The position numbers and the translations under genes were made by a program. Under the pieces are notes generated by a model, which was not told the DNA's origin, did no database searches, and saw only the letters and a list, made by a program, of their open reading frames with translations. Below are positions 1-8,862 of a DNA stretch of 64,000 bases, one piece after another. Source of the DNA: JBBDIK01 sp964640385 (GTDB lineage Bacteria > Actinomycetota > UBA4738 > JBBDHU01); assembly GCA_964640385.1 (NCBI GenBank), contig CAZXFL010000001.1, positions 1 to 64,000 on the forward strand. The letters are read 5' to 3'. Within the stretch, counting starts at the first letter, position 1. Each line of letters begins with the position of its first letter.

Positions 1-570
<570 letters not shown>

Positions 571-629
571 TGCTCGCGCTCGCTATCGGGTTCATCAGGT
601 GTCTCTGATGGATCGCACGCCGCCAAGCG

Positions 630-747
630 TTTCGGTGGCTATAGCGGAGGGGAAACACCCGGTCCCATCCCGAACCCGGAAGTTAAGCCCTCCAGCGCCG
701 ATGGTACTGCCCTGGGAACGGGGTGGGAGAGTAGGTCGCCGCCGGAC
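630..747 (+). rRNA. rrf: 5S ribosomal RNA
   Basis: About 118 nt with the conserved internal string CCCATCCCGAACCCGGAAGTTAAG. The ends pair: bases 631-639 match 738-746 with two G-U pairs, forming helix I. It lies 60 nt after the 23S end and just before a strong hairpin, as expected for the last gene of an rrn operon. The ends are accurate to about 1-2 nt. Confidence 0.96.
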
Positions 748-756
748 ATCTTCACG

Positions 757-793
757 ACGGGGTTGCCTTCGGGCGGCCCCGTTTCGTCGTTCC
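757..793 (+). terminator. rRNA operon terminator with UUCG tetraloop
   Basis: Bases 757-767 and 772-782 form an 11-bp stem (including G-T pairs) closed by a TTCG loop, ten bases after the 5S rRNA. The stem is followed by TTCGTCGTTCC rather than a clean T-run, which is common in high-G+C genomes. It ends the ribosomal operon. Confidence 0.85.
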
Positions 794-815
794 CGGGTGT
801 TCGCGCGTGACCGAC

Positions 816-821
816 TACCCT
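816..821 (+). promoter_or_regulatory. -10 element TACCCT of a probable leaderless transcript
   Basis: TACCCT ends 7 nt before the ATG at 829. This matches the TAnnnT-N6-8-start pattern seen many times in this window. There is no Shine-Dalgarno sequence before the ATG. Confidence 0.5.
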
Positions 822-828
822 ATGCCCC

Positions 829-1596
829 ATGGCGGAGCGGAAGCCGAAGCGATCGGGTGGGTCGCGCCACGGCGCCGCAGCCGAGGGGCGCGGGGCCCGA
901 GGTGGCGGGAAAGGGCGCCCGAGGCGTCCCGAGGAGAGCGGGACCTCCAAGCCGCCGAAGTGGCAGGGGTCGCTCCCCGGGTCGGTCGTCGCTGAGGTTC
1001 GTGGGGTGGTTCGGGGGCCGAAGGCGGAGTCGGTGCTGGATGCTCTGGAGCGCTCGGTCGACCTGATGGGGCGCCGGCAGCCCGGGAAGGCCGTCACCGA
1101 GGCCGAGCGGGCGAAACGGCTCGCTCCGCGGTCGTCGTCGGCGCGCGAGATCCTCGGTCTCGCCTACTACGGACAGGAGCGTTACCGGGAGGCCCTCTCG
1201 GAGATCCAGGCGTACCGGCGCATGTCGGGTCGGGCGGATCAGAATCACATCGCCGGGGACTGTTATAGGGCGCTCAGCCAGCCGGACAAGGCGGTGAAGC
1301 TCGTGGTCGAGGAGCTGGAGGCGGACGTGCCGCCGGAAGCCAGGGCAGAGGCGGCCGTCGTGGGTGCCTCGGCGCTGGCCGATGGCGGACGCACGGACGA
1401 GGCGCTCGCCATGCTCCGGCGGTACCGCACCCGATCCGACGCCGCCCGTTCCTTCGACCTCCGTGTGTGGTACGTGACGGGGGACATCCTGGCCCGAGCG
1501 GGACGGCGGGAGGAGGCCGCGGAGGAGTTCCGCCGGATCGTCCGCCACGACGCCGACGCCTTCGACGCCGCGGAGCGCCTGGCTCAGCTGTCCTGA
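829..1596 (+). CDS. tetratricopeptide-repeat protein
   Basis: A 255-aa protein. Residues 1-50 are basic, low-complexity and rich in Gly, Arg and Lys. The rest is a run of helix-turn-helix TPR-like units (about residues 65-250) with typical small/large residue spacing such as AREILGLAYYGQERYREAL and WYVTGDILARAGRREEAAEE. There is no signal peptide or membrane segment. TPR solenoids hold protein complexes together; the partner is unknown. It is the first gene after the rRNA operon, has a leaderless-type promoter, and its 3' end overlaps the convergent hydrolase gene by 13 nt. The function is not recognised beyond the fold. Confidence 0.75.
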   Translation: MAERKPKRSGGSRHGAAAEGRGARGGGKGRPRRPEESGTSKPPKWQGSLPGSVVAEVRGVVRGPKAESVLDALERSVDLMGRRQPGKAVTEAERAKRLAPRSSSAREILGLAYYGQERYREALSEIQAYRRMSGRADQNHIAGDCYRALSQPDKAVKLVVEELEADVPPEARAEAAVVGASALADGGRTDEALAMLRRYRTRSDAARSFDLRVWYVTGDILARAGRREEAAEEFRRIVRHDADAFDAAERLAQLS

Positions 1597-2534
1597 CCTG
1601 GACCCGGCCCGGCTTCTGGCGCCGCTTGCGTTCGCGTGTGCCAGTACCGCGACAAGCCGAGGGCGTTGATGCGGAAACTTCCGATGATCTCGAAGCGCTC
1701 GAGGTCGCCTTCGGAGAGGGCCCGTTCCTGTTCGCGGGCGATGATGGCCAGGTCCTCGGCGATGCCGTCGGGGTCGCGGCCCGCGCTGACGGCGACGCGT
1801 ACCGCGTCGCTCCAGTGCCGGAGCGTCGCGATGGCCTCGTCGCACGTTCCCTCCACATCCTCGACGGGGCCGAAGTGGGCGAACAGGAGCGCTCCTCGAG
1901 CGTGGCTCGCGATCGTCTCGATGCTGGCGACTGCTTGATCTAAATCGAATTCCGGAGGAGGCGCGGCCGGTCGCAGCGCGTCGACGCCTGGGAGATGCAC
2001 GCCGACCGCGTCGCCGGTGAACACCACGCCGCTGTCGGAGTCCTGCAGCGCGAGGTGACTTGAAGCGTGACCCGGCGTCGAGAGGGCGGTCAACGCGCGG
2101 CGACCGAGCGAGATGGTATCACCCCCCTCGAGGGGGCGGATGCGCTCGGGGTCGACTGGGGTGGGAAGGCCGAAGAGCGTCCTAACGCCTTCCTCCCCGT
2201 AGACGCGGGACGCGCTGGCGATCAGACGGCCGGGATCGGCCAGATGGCGGGCGGCGCCCCCGTGGATCCAGATCTTCGCTGCCGGGAAGGCCCGCGCGAG
2301 GTCGCCGGTTCCGCCCGCATGGTCCAGATGGATGTGCGTCAGGACCAGGTGCGCGAGGTCGCCGGGCGCGACTCCGGCCTCATTCAGGGCGCGCGTGACG
2401 GGAGATGCCGAGGTCGCGGGGCCGGCTTCGACGAGCAACGGTTCAGGTCCGTCGACGAGGTAGGCGCACGTGACCCTTTCCCGACCGGTCATGAGCGTGT
2501 CGATGGGGACGATGCCCGGGAGCGACTGGGACAT
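1584..2534 (-). CDS. metallo-beta-lactamase-fold hydrolase
   Basis: A 316-aa protein with the zinc-binding signature THIHLDHAGG at about residue 80, and later metal or active-site positions in STPGHASSH, FTGDAV and FAHFGP. This is the layout of the glyoxalase-II/RNase-Z-like superfamily, which hydrolyses esters, thioesters or phosphodiesters at a two-metal centre. The C-terminal third, after about residue 215, is helical as in glyoxalase-II-like members. The ATG at 2534 is chosen because a TAGACT -10 element lies exactly 7 nt upstream; the longer open frame would run through the divergent SSB gene. The substrate cannot be told. Confidence 0.85.
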   Translation of the reverse strand: MSQSLPGIVPIDTLMTGRERVTCAYLVDGPEPLLVEAGPATSASPVTRALNEAGVAPGDLAHLVLTHIHLDHAGGTGDLARAFPAAKIWIHGGAARHLADPGRLIASASRVYGEEGVRTLFGLPTPVDPERIRPLEGGDTISLGRRALTALSTPGHASSHLALQDSDSGVVFTGDAVGVHLPGVDALRPAAPPPEFDLDQAVASIETIASHARGALLFAHFGPVEDVEGTCDEAIATLRHWSDAVRVAVSAGRDPDGIAEDLAIIAREQERALSEGDLERFEIIGSFRINALGLSRYWHTRTQAAPEAGPGPGQDS

Positions 2535-2541
2535 GGCCGCA

Positions 2542-2547
2542 AGTCTA
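2542..2547 (-). promoter_or_regulatory. -10 element TAGACT of a probable leaderless transcript
   Basis: Read on the minus strand, TAGACT precedes the ATG at 2534 by 7 nt. On the plus strand TAGCGT at 2570-2575 is a candidate -10 for the divergent SSB-like gene. Confidence 0.55.
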
Positions 2548-2600
2548 CGGGCGTGTCGGTGGCGGGTGATAGCGTCCGAGCCTCGAAGAAGGAGGAGCCG

Positions 2601-2948
2601 ATGATCAGTGTCAACGTTATCGTCCTGGCTGGCCGCGTCGCAGGGGAGCCTGTCAACCGACGGCTGCCGTCGGGGGACGAGGTGACCGAACTCCGGCTTT
2701 CCGTTCCCGAAGCAGGCAGGCGTCTGCTTCCCCTCCCGGTCGCGGTCTGGCACCGCGATGTCGGTCGTGCCGCGGTCGAGCACATCGGCAAAGGCGATGA
2801 TGTGCTCGTCCACGGCCAGCTCGTCCGTCGCTTCTATCGGAGCGGAACCGGAGCGAGGAGCCTCACCGAGGTCGTTGCGGCGGGGATCCGGAAACTGGAG
2901 GCCCGGCCGGTGGTCGGGACCGGCTCGGCGGGTGAGGCCGTGAGCTGA
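2601..2948 (+). CDS. single-stranded-DNA-binding-like OB-fold protein
   Basis: A 115-aa protein that fits the N-terminal OB fold of SSB: a start like MISVNVIVLAGRVAGEP, then GDEVTELRLSVPE and a GDDVLVHGQL strand. It lacks the long Gly/Pro-rich linker and acidic DDxPF-type tail of the replicative SSB, so it is probably an accessory SSB paralogue (Actinobacteria often carry such short forms). The start ATG has a strong AAGGAGGAG ribosome site 3-11 nt upstream. It is divergent from the metallo-hydrolase gene. Confidence 0.75.
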   Translation: MISVNVIVLAGRVAGEPVNRRLPSGDEVTELRLSVPEAGRRLLPLPVAVWHRDVGRAAVEHIGKGDDVLVHGQLVRRFYRSGTGARSLTEVVAAGIRKLEARPVVGTGSAGEAVS

Positions 2949-2972
2949 AGTCCCGGCTCCGACGAGGCGTCG

Positions 2973-2978
2973 TACCCT
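2973..2978 (+). promoter_or_regulatory. -10 element TACCCT before the second TPR gene
   Basis: TACCCT ends 8 nt before the ATG at 2987. It is the same hexamer and nearly the same spacing as at 816-821, and fits a leaderless start. Confidence 0.45.
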
Positions 2979-2986
2979 GAGGTCCT

Positions 2987-3403
2987 ATGGAGCGCATCCG
3001 TGCCGATACGGAGGTCCCCGGGGCCGTAAAGCCGGGCAAGGCGGAGTCGGACGGCTTGGTCTACGTGCTGTACTCGCGGGGGTATGGGCTCCTCCGAGAC
3101 GGGCATCCGCACCAAGCCGTGGCGCTCCTGTCGCGGGCCAAGCTCATCGAGCCGAACAAGGCCTCGATCCGCGAGGCACTCGGCCGGGCGCTGTTCCTGA
3201 GCGGGCGTATCGGGCGGGCCCGGCGCGAGTTCGCGAAGGCGGTTCACCTCGATCCGGTCAACGACTACGCGCACTTCGCGCTCGCGCTGGCATGTGAGCG
3301 GACCGGCCAGCCCGGGAGGGCGTCGGCTCACATCAAGTTGGCGGTGGCGATGCGGCCGGCGAGCCGGGACTATCAACGGGCGATGGAACGGATCGCGGGT
3401 TGA
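2987..3403 (+). CDS. small TPR protein (Rv1691-like position)
   Basis: A 138-aa protein made of about three TPR units, with helices such as SRGYGLLRDGHPHQAVALLS and the canonical turn AVHLDPVNDYAHFALALACE. It has no signal or membrane segment. Its stop overlaps the start of the HAD phosphatase gene by one base, so the two are translationally coupled. In Mycobacterium a TPR protein (Rv1691) sits in the same place before a HAD phosphatase and tlyA. That supports orthology by position, but the role is unknown. Confidence 0.75.
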   Translation: MERIRADTEVPGAVKPGKAESDGLVYVLYSRGYGLLRDGHPHQAVALLSRAKLIEPNKASIREALGRALFLSGRIGRARREFAKAVHLDPVNDYAHFALALACERTGQPGRASAHIKLAVAMRPASRDYQRAMERIAG

Positions 3404-4197
3404 TGCTGGCCGACGACTACGAAGCGTTCCTGCTCGACCTCGACGGCACGCTCTATCGGGGCGATTCCGTGATCCCCGGCGCTATCGAGGCGGTGCATCG
3501 GCTGCATCAGCGTGGCGACCGGGTCGTGTTCCTGACCAACAACTCCGGACGGACCCGTGAGCAGGTGGCCGAGAAGCTGCGGTCCTTCGGGGTGGAAGCC
3601 TCGCCCGAGGAGGTGGTCTCGTCGGCCCTGGCCACCGCGGACGTCCTCGCTCGCCGGGGGGTGCGGGCCGTCTTCGCGATCTGCGGCGAAGGCCTACGCT
3701 CGGCGATGCGCGAGAGGGGGATCGAGCTGCTCGACGGTTCCCCGGACGCGGTCGATGCCGTCGTCGTCGGGTGGGACCCGACCGCGGACTACGACAAGCT
3801 CAAGACGGGTGGACTGCTGGTGCAGCGGGGCGCGGCGCTCGTCGCTTCCAACCCCGACGCTGCGTTCCCGGCCCCGGACGGCCTGTGGCCCGGGGCGGGA
3901 GCCCTCCTGTCCGTCATCACGACGACCACGGGAGTGTCGCCCGAGATCATCGGCAAGCCATATGCGCCGCTGTTCGAAACGGCCCTGGATCGGGCCGGTG
4001 GAGGACGGCCGCTGGTCGTCGGAGACCGCTTGGACACCGATATCGCCGGAGCCAACCGGCTGGGGTGGGACTCGCTGCTCGTGTTCACGGGCATCACGAC
4101 GCCGGAGGCTCTGGCCTCCTCATCGGTCCTCCCGACCTATGTCGGAGAGGATATCGGCGCCCTGTTCGAGGTCCCCCGTCCGTTCTCACGTCGCTGA
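3403..4197 (+). CDS. HAD-superfamily phosphatase, NagD/HAD-IIA type
   Basis: A 264-aa protein with HAD motif I FLLDLDGTLYRG (nucleophile and acid/base Asp), motif II in FLTNNSGRT, the HAD-IIA cap domain in the middle, a lysine in EIIGKP for motif III, and motif IV VVGDRLDTDIAGA. This family removes phosphate from small metabolites such as 4-nitrophenyl phosphate, phosphoglycolate or glycerol phosphate; the physiological substrate is not evident. An in-frame TTG lies three bases upstream, but the ATG at 3403 overlaps the previous stop by one base and is preferred. It is syntenic with Rv1692. Confidence 0.88.
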   Translation: MLADDYEAFLLDLDGTLYRGDSVIPGAIEAVHRLHQRGDRVVFLTNNSGRTREQVAEKLRSFGVEASPEEVVSSALATADVLARRGVRAVFAICGEGLRSAMRERGIELLDGSPDAVDAVVVGWDPTADYDKLKTGGLLVQRGAALVASNPDAAFPAPDGLWPGAGALLSVITTTTGVSPEIIGKPYAPLFETALDRAGGGRPLVVGDRLDTDIAGANRLGWDSLLVFTGITTPEALASSSVLPTYVGEDIGALFEVPRPFSRR

Positions 4198-4261
4198 TTT
4201 CACGCGGCGGAAGGAGCTCAGATGGCACGGGGTATCCTGGGGACGAACCCGAGGAGTGACG

Positions 4262-4354
4262 ATGTCCTGCGACCATTTCCAGCCGTCCCCGCGCCCTGTC
4301 ACTGGAGCGTTCCCGCCAGCGCGGATGCCTGCGCGATCGGACGGGGGGCGCTAG
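4262..4354 (+). CDS. possible 30-aa small protein between HAD phosphatase and tlyA
   Basis: An ATG at 4262 preceded by GAGGAG with 6-7 nt spacing opens a 30-codon frame (start MSCDHFQPSP) that stops one base before the tlyA GTG. In Mycobacterium a small conserved gene (Rv1693) occupies exactly this slot. I see no convincing sequence similarity, and Pro/Arg-rich composition means it could be chance. It may serve only to couple translation into tlyA. Confidence 0.3.
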   Translation: MSCDHFQPSPRPVTGAFPPARMPARSDGGR

Positions 4355-4355
4355 C

Positions 4356-5165
4356 GTGCGCGAGCGTCTGGATCTCGCGATGGTCGGTCGCGGCCTCGCG
4401 GCGTCACGTTCGGAAGCACGCCTCGCCGTCGAGAAGGGGCTCGTGACCGTGAGCGGCCGGCCGGCCGCCAAACCTGCGATGTTGGTCGGACGCGAGGAGA
4501 GCATCGTCGTCGCGGCGCCACCCCGACGGTACGTCTCGCGCGGTGGCGACAAACTCCAGGCCGCACTGGAGGCCTTCGAGATCCGCGTCCGTGGCCGGCG
4601 GTGCGTGGACGTCGGGGCCTCCACGGGCGGCTTCACCGATTGCTTGCTCCAAGCCGGCGCGGGGTCCGTCGTGTCGATCGATGTGGGGTACGGCCAGTTC
4701 GATTGGGCACTGCGCACCGACGACCGTGTGACCGTCATCGAGCGCACGAACGTGCGCGAGCTGGATCCCGGGGAGCTCCCGTACCTGGCCGAGGTCCTCG
4801 TCGCCGATCTCTCGTTCATATCGCTGCGGACGGTGATGTCGGCGCTGACCGGGCTGACGGCGAGGGATGCGGACCTGGTCCTGCTGATCAAGCCGCAGTT
4901 CGAGGCCGGAAAGGGGTCGGTGGATCGGGGCGGGGTCGTGCGCGATCCCGGAGCCTGGCGGCGGTCGGTCGAAGGCGTGGCGGAGGCGGCTGCGGCGCAG
5001 GGCATCCGGTGCATCGGCGTACGCGTCTCTCCGCTGGTAGGCCCGGCGGGGAACGTCGAGTTCCTCTTCGCGGGGCGCCGTGATGAGGGGCGCGGGGAGG
5101 CCACGACGATCGCGGGTTTGACCGCCGCGCTCGCCGATGCCGAGGCGCTGCGGGAGGCATCGTGA
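4356..5165 (+). CDS. tlyA: TlyA-family rRNA 2'-O-methyltransferase / hemolysin A
   Basis: A 269-aa protein. An S4 RNA-binding domain covers about residues 1-60 (RLDLAMVGRGLAASRSEAR). An FtsJ-like Rossmann methyltransferase domain follows, with the SAM motif VDVGASTGGFTDCL and the catalytic K-D-K residues in RGGDKL, VADLSFIS and LIKPQFEAGKG. Family members 2'-O-methylate cytidines in 16S and 23S rRNA at the subunit interface and determine capreomycin sensitivity. The GTG start follows a GGACGGGGGG site. The stop overlaps nadK by 4 nt, as in the mycobacterial tlyA-ppnK operon. Confidence 0.95.
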   Translation: MRERLDLAMVGRGLAASRSEARLAVEKGLVTVSGRPAAKPAMLVGREESIVVAAPPRRYVSRGGDKLQAALEAFEIRVRGRRCVDVGASTGGFTDCLLQAGAGSVVSIDVGYGQFDWALRTDDRVTVIERTNVRELDPGELPYLAEVLVADLSFISLRTVMSALTGLTARDADLVLLIKPQFEAGKGSVDRGGVVRDPGAWRRSVEGVAEAAAAQGIRCIGVRVSPLVGPAGNVEFLFAGRRDEGRGEATTIAGLTAALADAEALREAS

Positions 5166-5998
5166 CGCGCATCGGGGCGATCGTGCACCCCGCGAGGGAG
5201 CAGGCGGTGACGGTTGCCGGTGAGTTGACGGAGGATCTCGCGGCCGATGGCGTCGAGTTCCTACGATTGCCCGATGCTCCTGCTGCGGAACCGGATGCGC
5301 AGGGGGCCGGACTCGACCTCGTGGTTGCGGTCGGGGGGGATGGGACCTTCCTGCGGGCTGCACGCGTTGCATACAGCTACGGGTGCCCGGTCCTGGGCGT
5401 GAAGGTCGGGCGGATGGGGTTCCTGACGGAGGTGGAACCGACCGGTGCAGCAGCGCTGATCCGGGCGTTCTTGGGCGGTGACGCCCGGGTGGAGGAGCGT
5501 CTTGCGCTCGAGGCCCGGGTACACGGGGCGGGCGATCTCCCCCCGCAGTGGGGTCTGAACGAGGTCATCGTGGAGAAACTCGCGCGACATCGGCTCATCA
5601 AGCTGGCGGTCCGGGTGGATGAGGTGGAGGTGGCGACCGTGTCCGCCGACGGCGTCATCGTCTCGACGCCGACCGGATCGACCGCGTACTCGTTCTCGGC
5701 GCGCGGCCCGATCGTGACCCCGACCCTTCGGTGCATGGTGGTGACACCTGTCGCCGCCCACATGGTGTTCGATCGGTCGTTGGTGCTCGATCCGAGGGAG
5801 TCCGTCACGCTGGAGGTCGTGGGCGACGAGCCCGGGGTCGTCTCGACCGACGGGCGCGAGAGCGTCGAGGTTCCGGTCGGGGCCGCCGTGACGATCACCC
5901 CGGCCGCGCGTCCCGCCCTGCTGGTTCGCCGTCCCGATGCCCCCGGTTTCCTGGAACTCGTGCGGGACAAGTTCGGCCTCCCGGGCGGGAGCGGATGA
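5162..5998 (+). CDS. nadK: ATP/polyphosphate NAD kinase
   Basis: A 278-aa protein that phosphorylates NAD to NADP in the cytosol. Visible motifs are VAVGGDGTFLRA (the GGDG catalytic/ATP loop), LNEVIVEK (NE/D motif), SADGVIVSTPTGSTAYS (NAD binding) and the C-terminal beta-sandwich VVSTDGRE. The length is normal for bacterial NadK. The GTG start overlaps the tlyA stop (GTGA) and its own stop overlaps the next ATG (ATGA). In Mycobacterium recN follows; here it is replaced by an M23-like membrane protein. Confidence 0.96.
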   Translation: MTRIGAIVHPAREQAVTVAGELTEDLAADGVEFLRLPDAPAAEPDAQGAGLDLVVAVGGDGTFLRAARVAYSYGCPVLGVKVGRMGFLTEVEPTGAAALIRAFLGGDARVEERLALEARVHGAGDLPPQWGLNEVIVEKLARHRLIKLAVRVDEVEVATVSADGVIVSTPTGSTAYSFSARGPIVTPTLRCMVVTPVAAHMVFDRSLVLDPRESVTLEVVGDEPGVVSTDGRESVEVPVGAAVTITPAARPALLVRRPDAPGFLELVRDKFGLPGGSG

Positions 5999-6783
5999 CG
6001 GAGGGGTCCGGTCGTCCCGACGGGAGTTTCAGTTACCGGGCCGAGCGGGCGGGACGACGCATCAGGCGCCGGCGGATCGTCCTGGGCCTGGGGCTGATCG
6101 CCCTGGTGGGCGCCGCAGCGTTCGTCGGTTCCGCGGCCCTCGGCGGCGCCCCCGCGTCGCATCCGGGGCGGACGGGCGGAACAGCCACGTCTGTGCCGGT
6201 CGCCGACGAGCCATCGGTCTCACCCGGTGGGACATCGGCGTGGCAGGGGTTCGCCCGCGCCGACGGGCTGATGCTGATGCTCCCGATGCAAGACCCGACG
6301 GCGGTCGCCTATCACCAGGCCTACTACGGCGACGCGTTCGGCATGCACCCGCTGGGCAACATCGAGCGCAACGCCAACAAGGCCCAGTTCGACGCGCCGC
6401 AGGAGACGTCTGGGCCGGTGTACATCGTGCAGTCGAGCCGGGGGAGGGGCACCGGCCCCACGACGGCGGTCGACATCGTGATGCCGAGGCAGGCGGCGGT
6501 GATGGCGCCCATCGACGGCACGGTCGTGGTCGCGAAGCGCTACAAGCTCTACGGCCAGTATCCCGACTGGCGGGTCGAGATCCGCCCGACCGACCGGCCC
6601 GATCTGCGGGTGATCATCATCCACCTCGATGAGGTGCAGGTTCGGCGCGGGGACGAGGTCTCGGCTACGCTCTCTCCGATCGGCAAGCCGCGGGTGCTGC
6701 CGTTCCACTCAGCGGTCAACGACTACGTGCCGGGAGGCGATCCGCACGTCCATATCGAGGTTAAGGAAGAGGCGAAGGCATAG
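5995..6783 (+). CDS. membrane-anchored M23/LytM-like protein, probably inactive
   Basis: A 262-aa protein: a basic start, one membrane segment at about residues 27-45 (IVLGLGLIALVGAAAF), a Ser/Thr/Pro/Gly linker, then a C-terminal LytM-like beta fold. The fold is recognised from APIDGTVVVAKRYKLYGQ, VIIIHLDEVQVRRGDEV and PHVHIEV. Active M23 peptidases have HxxxD in the first strand; here the corresponding place reads TTAVD, so the first zinc histidine is missing although HxH is kept. It may therefore bind peptidoglycan or regulate an amidase rather than cut. It sits between nadK and steA, which suggests a division role. Confidence 0.65.
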   Translation: MTEGSGRPDGSFSYRAERAGRRIRRRRIVLGLGLIALVGAAAFVGSAALGGAPASHPGRTGGTATSVPVADEPSVSPGGTSAWQGFARADGLMLMLPMQDPTAVAYHQAYYGDAFGMHPLGNIERNANKAQFDAPQETSGPVYIVQSSRGRGTGPTTAVDIVMPRQAAVMAPIDGTVVVAKRYKLYGQYPDWRVEIRPTDRPDLRVIIIHLDEVQVRRGDEVSATLSPIGKPRVLPFHSAVNDYVPGGDPHVHIEVKEEAKA

Positions 6784-6799
6784 GTCGGGGGGGCTCGCC

Positions 6800-7951
6800 G
6801 TGGCCCGGGTCGACCGCCGTACGAAGAACCTCCTGCGGCGTGCCCAGCCCGGGGAAGTGGCCGTCATCGACCATGAGGATCTGGATCGGATCGCGGCGGA
6901 TGGCCTCGTTGCCGTCGGCGTGCGAGGAGTCGTGAACGCTGCCCGGTCGTGCAGTGGCCGGTACCCGAACCTGGGGCCGCTCGTTCTGACGCAGGCCGGG
7001 ATCCCGCTGGTCGACGGGGTCGGGTCCTTGCTGCTCGACAAGGTGCGCGACGGCGACGAGGTTCGCCTGATCGGCGATCGGCTCTACGTTGGAGGAGAGC
7101 TCGCGGCGGTCGGAACCCTCCAGACGGAGGGGACCGTGACCGAGGCGATGGAAGTCGCGCGACTCGGCCTCGCGGACCAGTTCGAGAGTTTCGCCCGCAA
7201 CACGATCGACTACCTGCAGCGGGAGCGGGACCTGCTCTTCGGGGGCAGCGGGCTGCCCGAGCCGGCGCACGATCTGGCCCACCGGCAAGTGCTCGTCGTC
7301 GTCCGTGGGTCGGGATACCGCCAGGACCTGGCGGCGCTTCGCTCCTACATCCAGGAGGTGCATCCCGTGCTCATCGGCGTCGACGGAGGTGCGGACGCAT
7401 TGATCGATTCGGGGTACCGCCCGGACCTGATCATCGGAGACATGGACAGTGTGTCCGAGGATGCCCTCTGGCTTGCGCTCCCGGGGCGTCGATGGTGGGG
7501 AGGGCGGCGCCGGCCGACGGAGCTGATCTTGCATGCCTATCCCGGCGGAGACGCGCCCGGCCGGGCCAGGCTCGAATCTCTGGACGTGCCGTTCACCGTC
7601 GTGGAAGCCGCGGGCACCTCGGAGGATGTCGCGTACCTCTTGGCTCACGAAGGCCGGGCAGATCTGATCGTCACCGTGGGGAGTCACGCGAACCTCCGAG
7701 AGTTCCTGGACAAGGGCCGGATGGGGATGGCCAGCACCTTCCTGGTGCGGCTCCGCGTGGGGGAGACCCTGATGGACGCGAAGGGCGTGTCGCGGCTGTA
7801 CCCGGGACGGGTTCGGCTACGGGAGACGGCGTTGCTCGTGGGCAGTGCCCTGTTCGCGATCGTCGTCGTGATCCTCGCCTCGGAGCCGCTCCGGCTTTAC
7901 CTCGGACAGGTGCTGCGCGATCTGATGGACTGGTTCCGGGGGCTCGTGTGA
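6800..7951 (+). CDS. steA: SteA-like cytokinetic-ring protein (thiamin pyrophosphokinase-like fold)
   Basis: A 383-aa protein. The middle part resembles the catalytic fold of thiamin pyrophosphokinase (GVDGGADALIDSGYRPDLIIGDMDSVSED, read in two parts), and a hydrophobic segment near the C-terminus (about residues 340-360) anchors it to the membrane. In Corynebacterium glutamicum SteA and SteB form a complex that localises to the septum and is needed for cell separation. The GTG at 6800 follows a GGGGGG-rich site. Its stop overlaps the MctB start by 4 nt, as in the conserved Rv1697-Rv1698 pair. Confidence 0.85.
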   Translation: MARVDRRTKNLLRRAQPGEVAVIDHEDLDRIAADGLVAVGVRGVVNAARSCSGRYPNLGPLVLTQAGIPLVDGVGSLLLDKVRDGDEVRLIGDRLYVGGELAAVGTLQTEGTVTEAMEVARLGLADQFESFARNTIDYLQRERDLLFGGSGLPEPAHDLAHRQVLVVVRGSGYRQDLAALRSYIQEVHPVLIGVDGGADALIDSGYRPDLIIGDMDSVSEDALWLALPGRRWWGGRRRPTELILHAYPGGDAPGRARLESLDVPFTVVEAAGTSEDVAYLLAHEGRADLIVTVGSHANLREFLDKGRMGMASTFLVRLRVGETLMDAKGVSRLYPGRVRLRETALLVGSALFAIVVVILASEPLRLYLGQVLRDLMDWFRGLV

Positions 7952-8862
7952 TCTCGTTCCGCTACCACCTCGTGTCGATCGTGGCGGTCTTCCTCGCGCT
8001 CGGGTTGGGCGTCCTGGCGGGTACGACGGTTATCGACCAGCAACTGGTCGAGAGTCTCCGCGCGCAGATCGAGGATGCGAACGCGAAGGCGAGTGAACTC
8101 GGGGAACAGATGGATCAGACCGCCGCGGTGCTTGAGCGCCAGGGCCGACTGGTGGAGGAACTGGTCCCGCAGATGGAGGCGGATCAGCTCACCGGGCAGG
8201 AGGTGATCCTCGTGGCGTCCGAGGGGACCGACCCGGCCGTCCTGAGCGAGGCACGGACCTCTCTCACCGACGCGGGCGCCGAGGTCGTTGCCGGGTTCGT
8301 CGTGACACCGCGGATGCTCACGGTGCAGGGTAGGCGCGAGCTCGCGGAGGTGCTCGCGATCGGGGATCCCGGAGCGACGGGGACACCGGCGGAAGCGGCC
8401 AAGGTCATCGCCGAGCGGCTGGCGATAGGCGATGCGTCGGCCCGGGACGACATCCTGCACGACCTGCTCTCGCAGGGGTTCCTGATCGCTGCGGGGAAGG
8501 AGGACATCGGCGCGTCGGATCTCCCACAGATCGGAGGGAGCGGCCAGAGCGTCGTCGTGCTTGGAAGCGGGGGAGATGATCCGCTGGTGCAGGCGTTCCT
8601 CTTGCCGCTAACGGTTGATCTGATCCAGGACGGGGCGACCGTCGCCGCGGGTGAGAGCGGAGCGCCGGGCGACCAACTCGTTGGCCTGTTGCGCTCGACC
8701 GCCGACTTCGAAGAAGGGTCGGTCACGGTCGACAACCTGGACGAACGGGTTGGGGGTCTGGCCCTGGTCCTGGGGCTGCGCGACCTGCTTGCGACGGGCA
8801 GGGGCGGCCACTTCGGCTTCAAGCCGGGCGCATCGGCGCTCTACCCTCCGCCGGAGGGATGA
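7948..8862 (+). CDS. MctB/SteB-like membrane protein
   Basis: A 304-aa protein with an N-terminal signal anchor FRYHLVSIVAVFLALGLGVL, then a coiled coil (about residues 30-75, ending LERQGRLVEELVPQM), then an alpha/beta domain outside the membrane. This is the Rv1698 (MctB) family, annotated in mycobacteria as a copper-efflux-linked channel protein and in Corynebacterium as SteB, partner of SteA. The tight coupling to steA supports the division role. GTG start inside the steA stop. Copper transport cannot be judged from the sequence. Confidence 0.85.
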   Translation: MISFRYHLVSIVAVFLALGLGVLAGTTVIDQQLVESLRAQIEDANAKASELGEQMDQTAAVLERQGRLVEELVPQMEADQLTGQEVILVASEGTDPAVLSEARTSLTDAGAEVVAGFVVTPRMLTVQGRRELAEVLAIGDPGATGTPAEAAKVIAERLAIGDASARDDILHDLLSQGFLIAAGKEDIGASDLPQIGGSGQSVVVLGSGGDDPLVQAFLLPLTVDLIQDGATVAAGESGAPGDQLVGLLRSTADFEEGSVTVDNLDERVGGLALVLGLRDLLATGRGGHFGFKPGASALYPPPEG

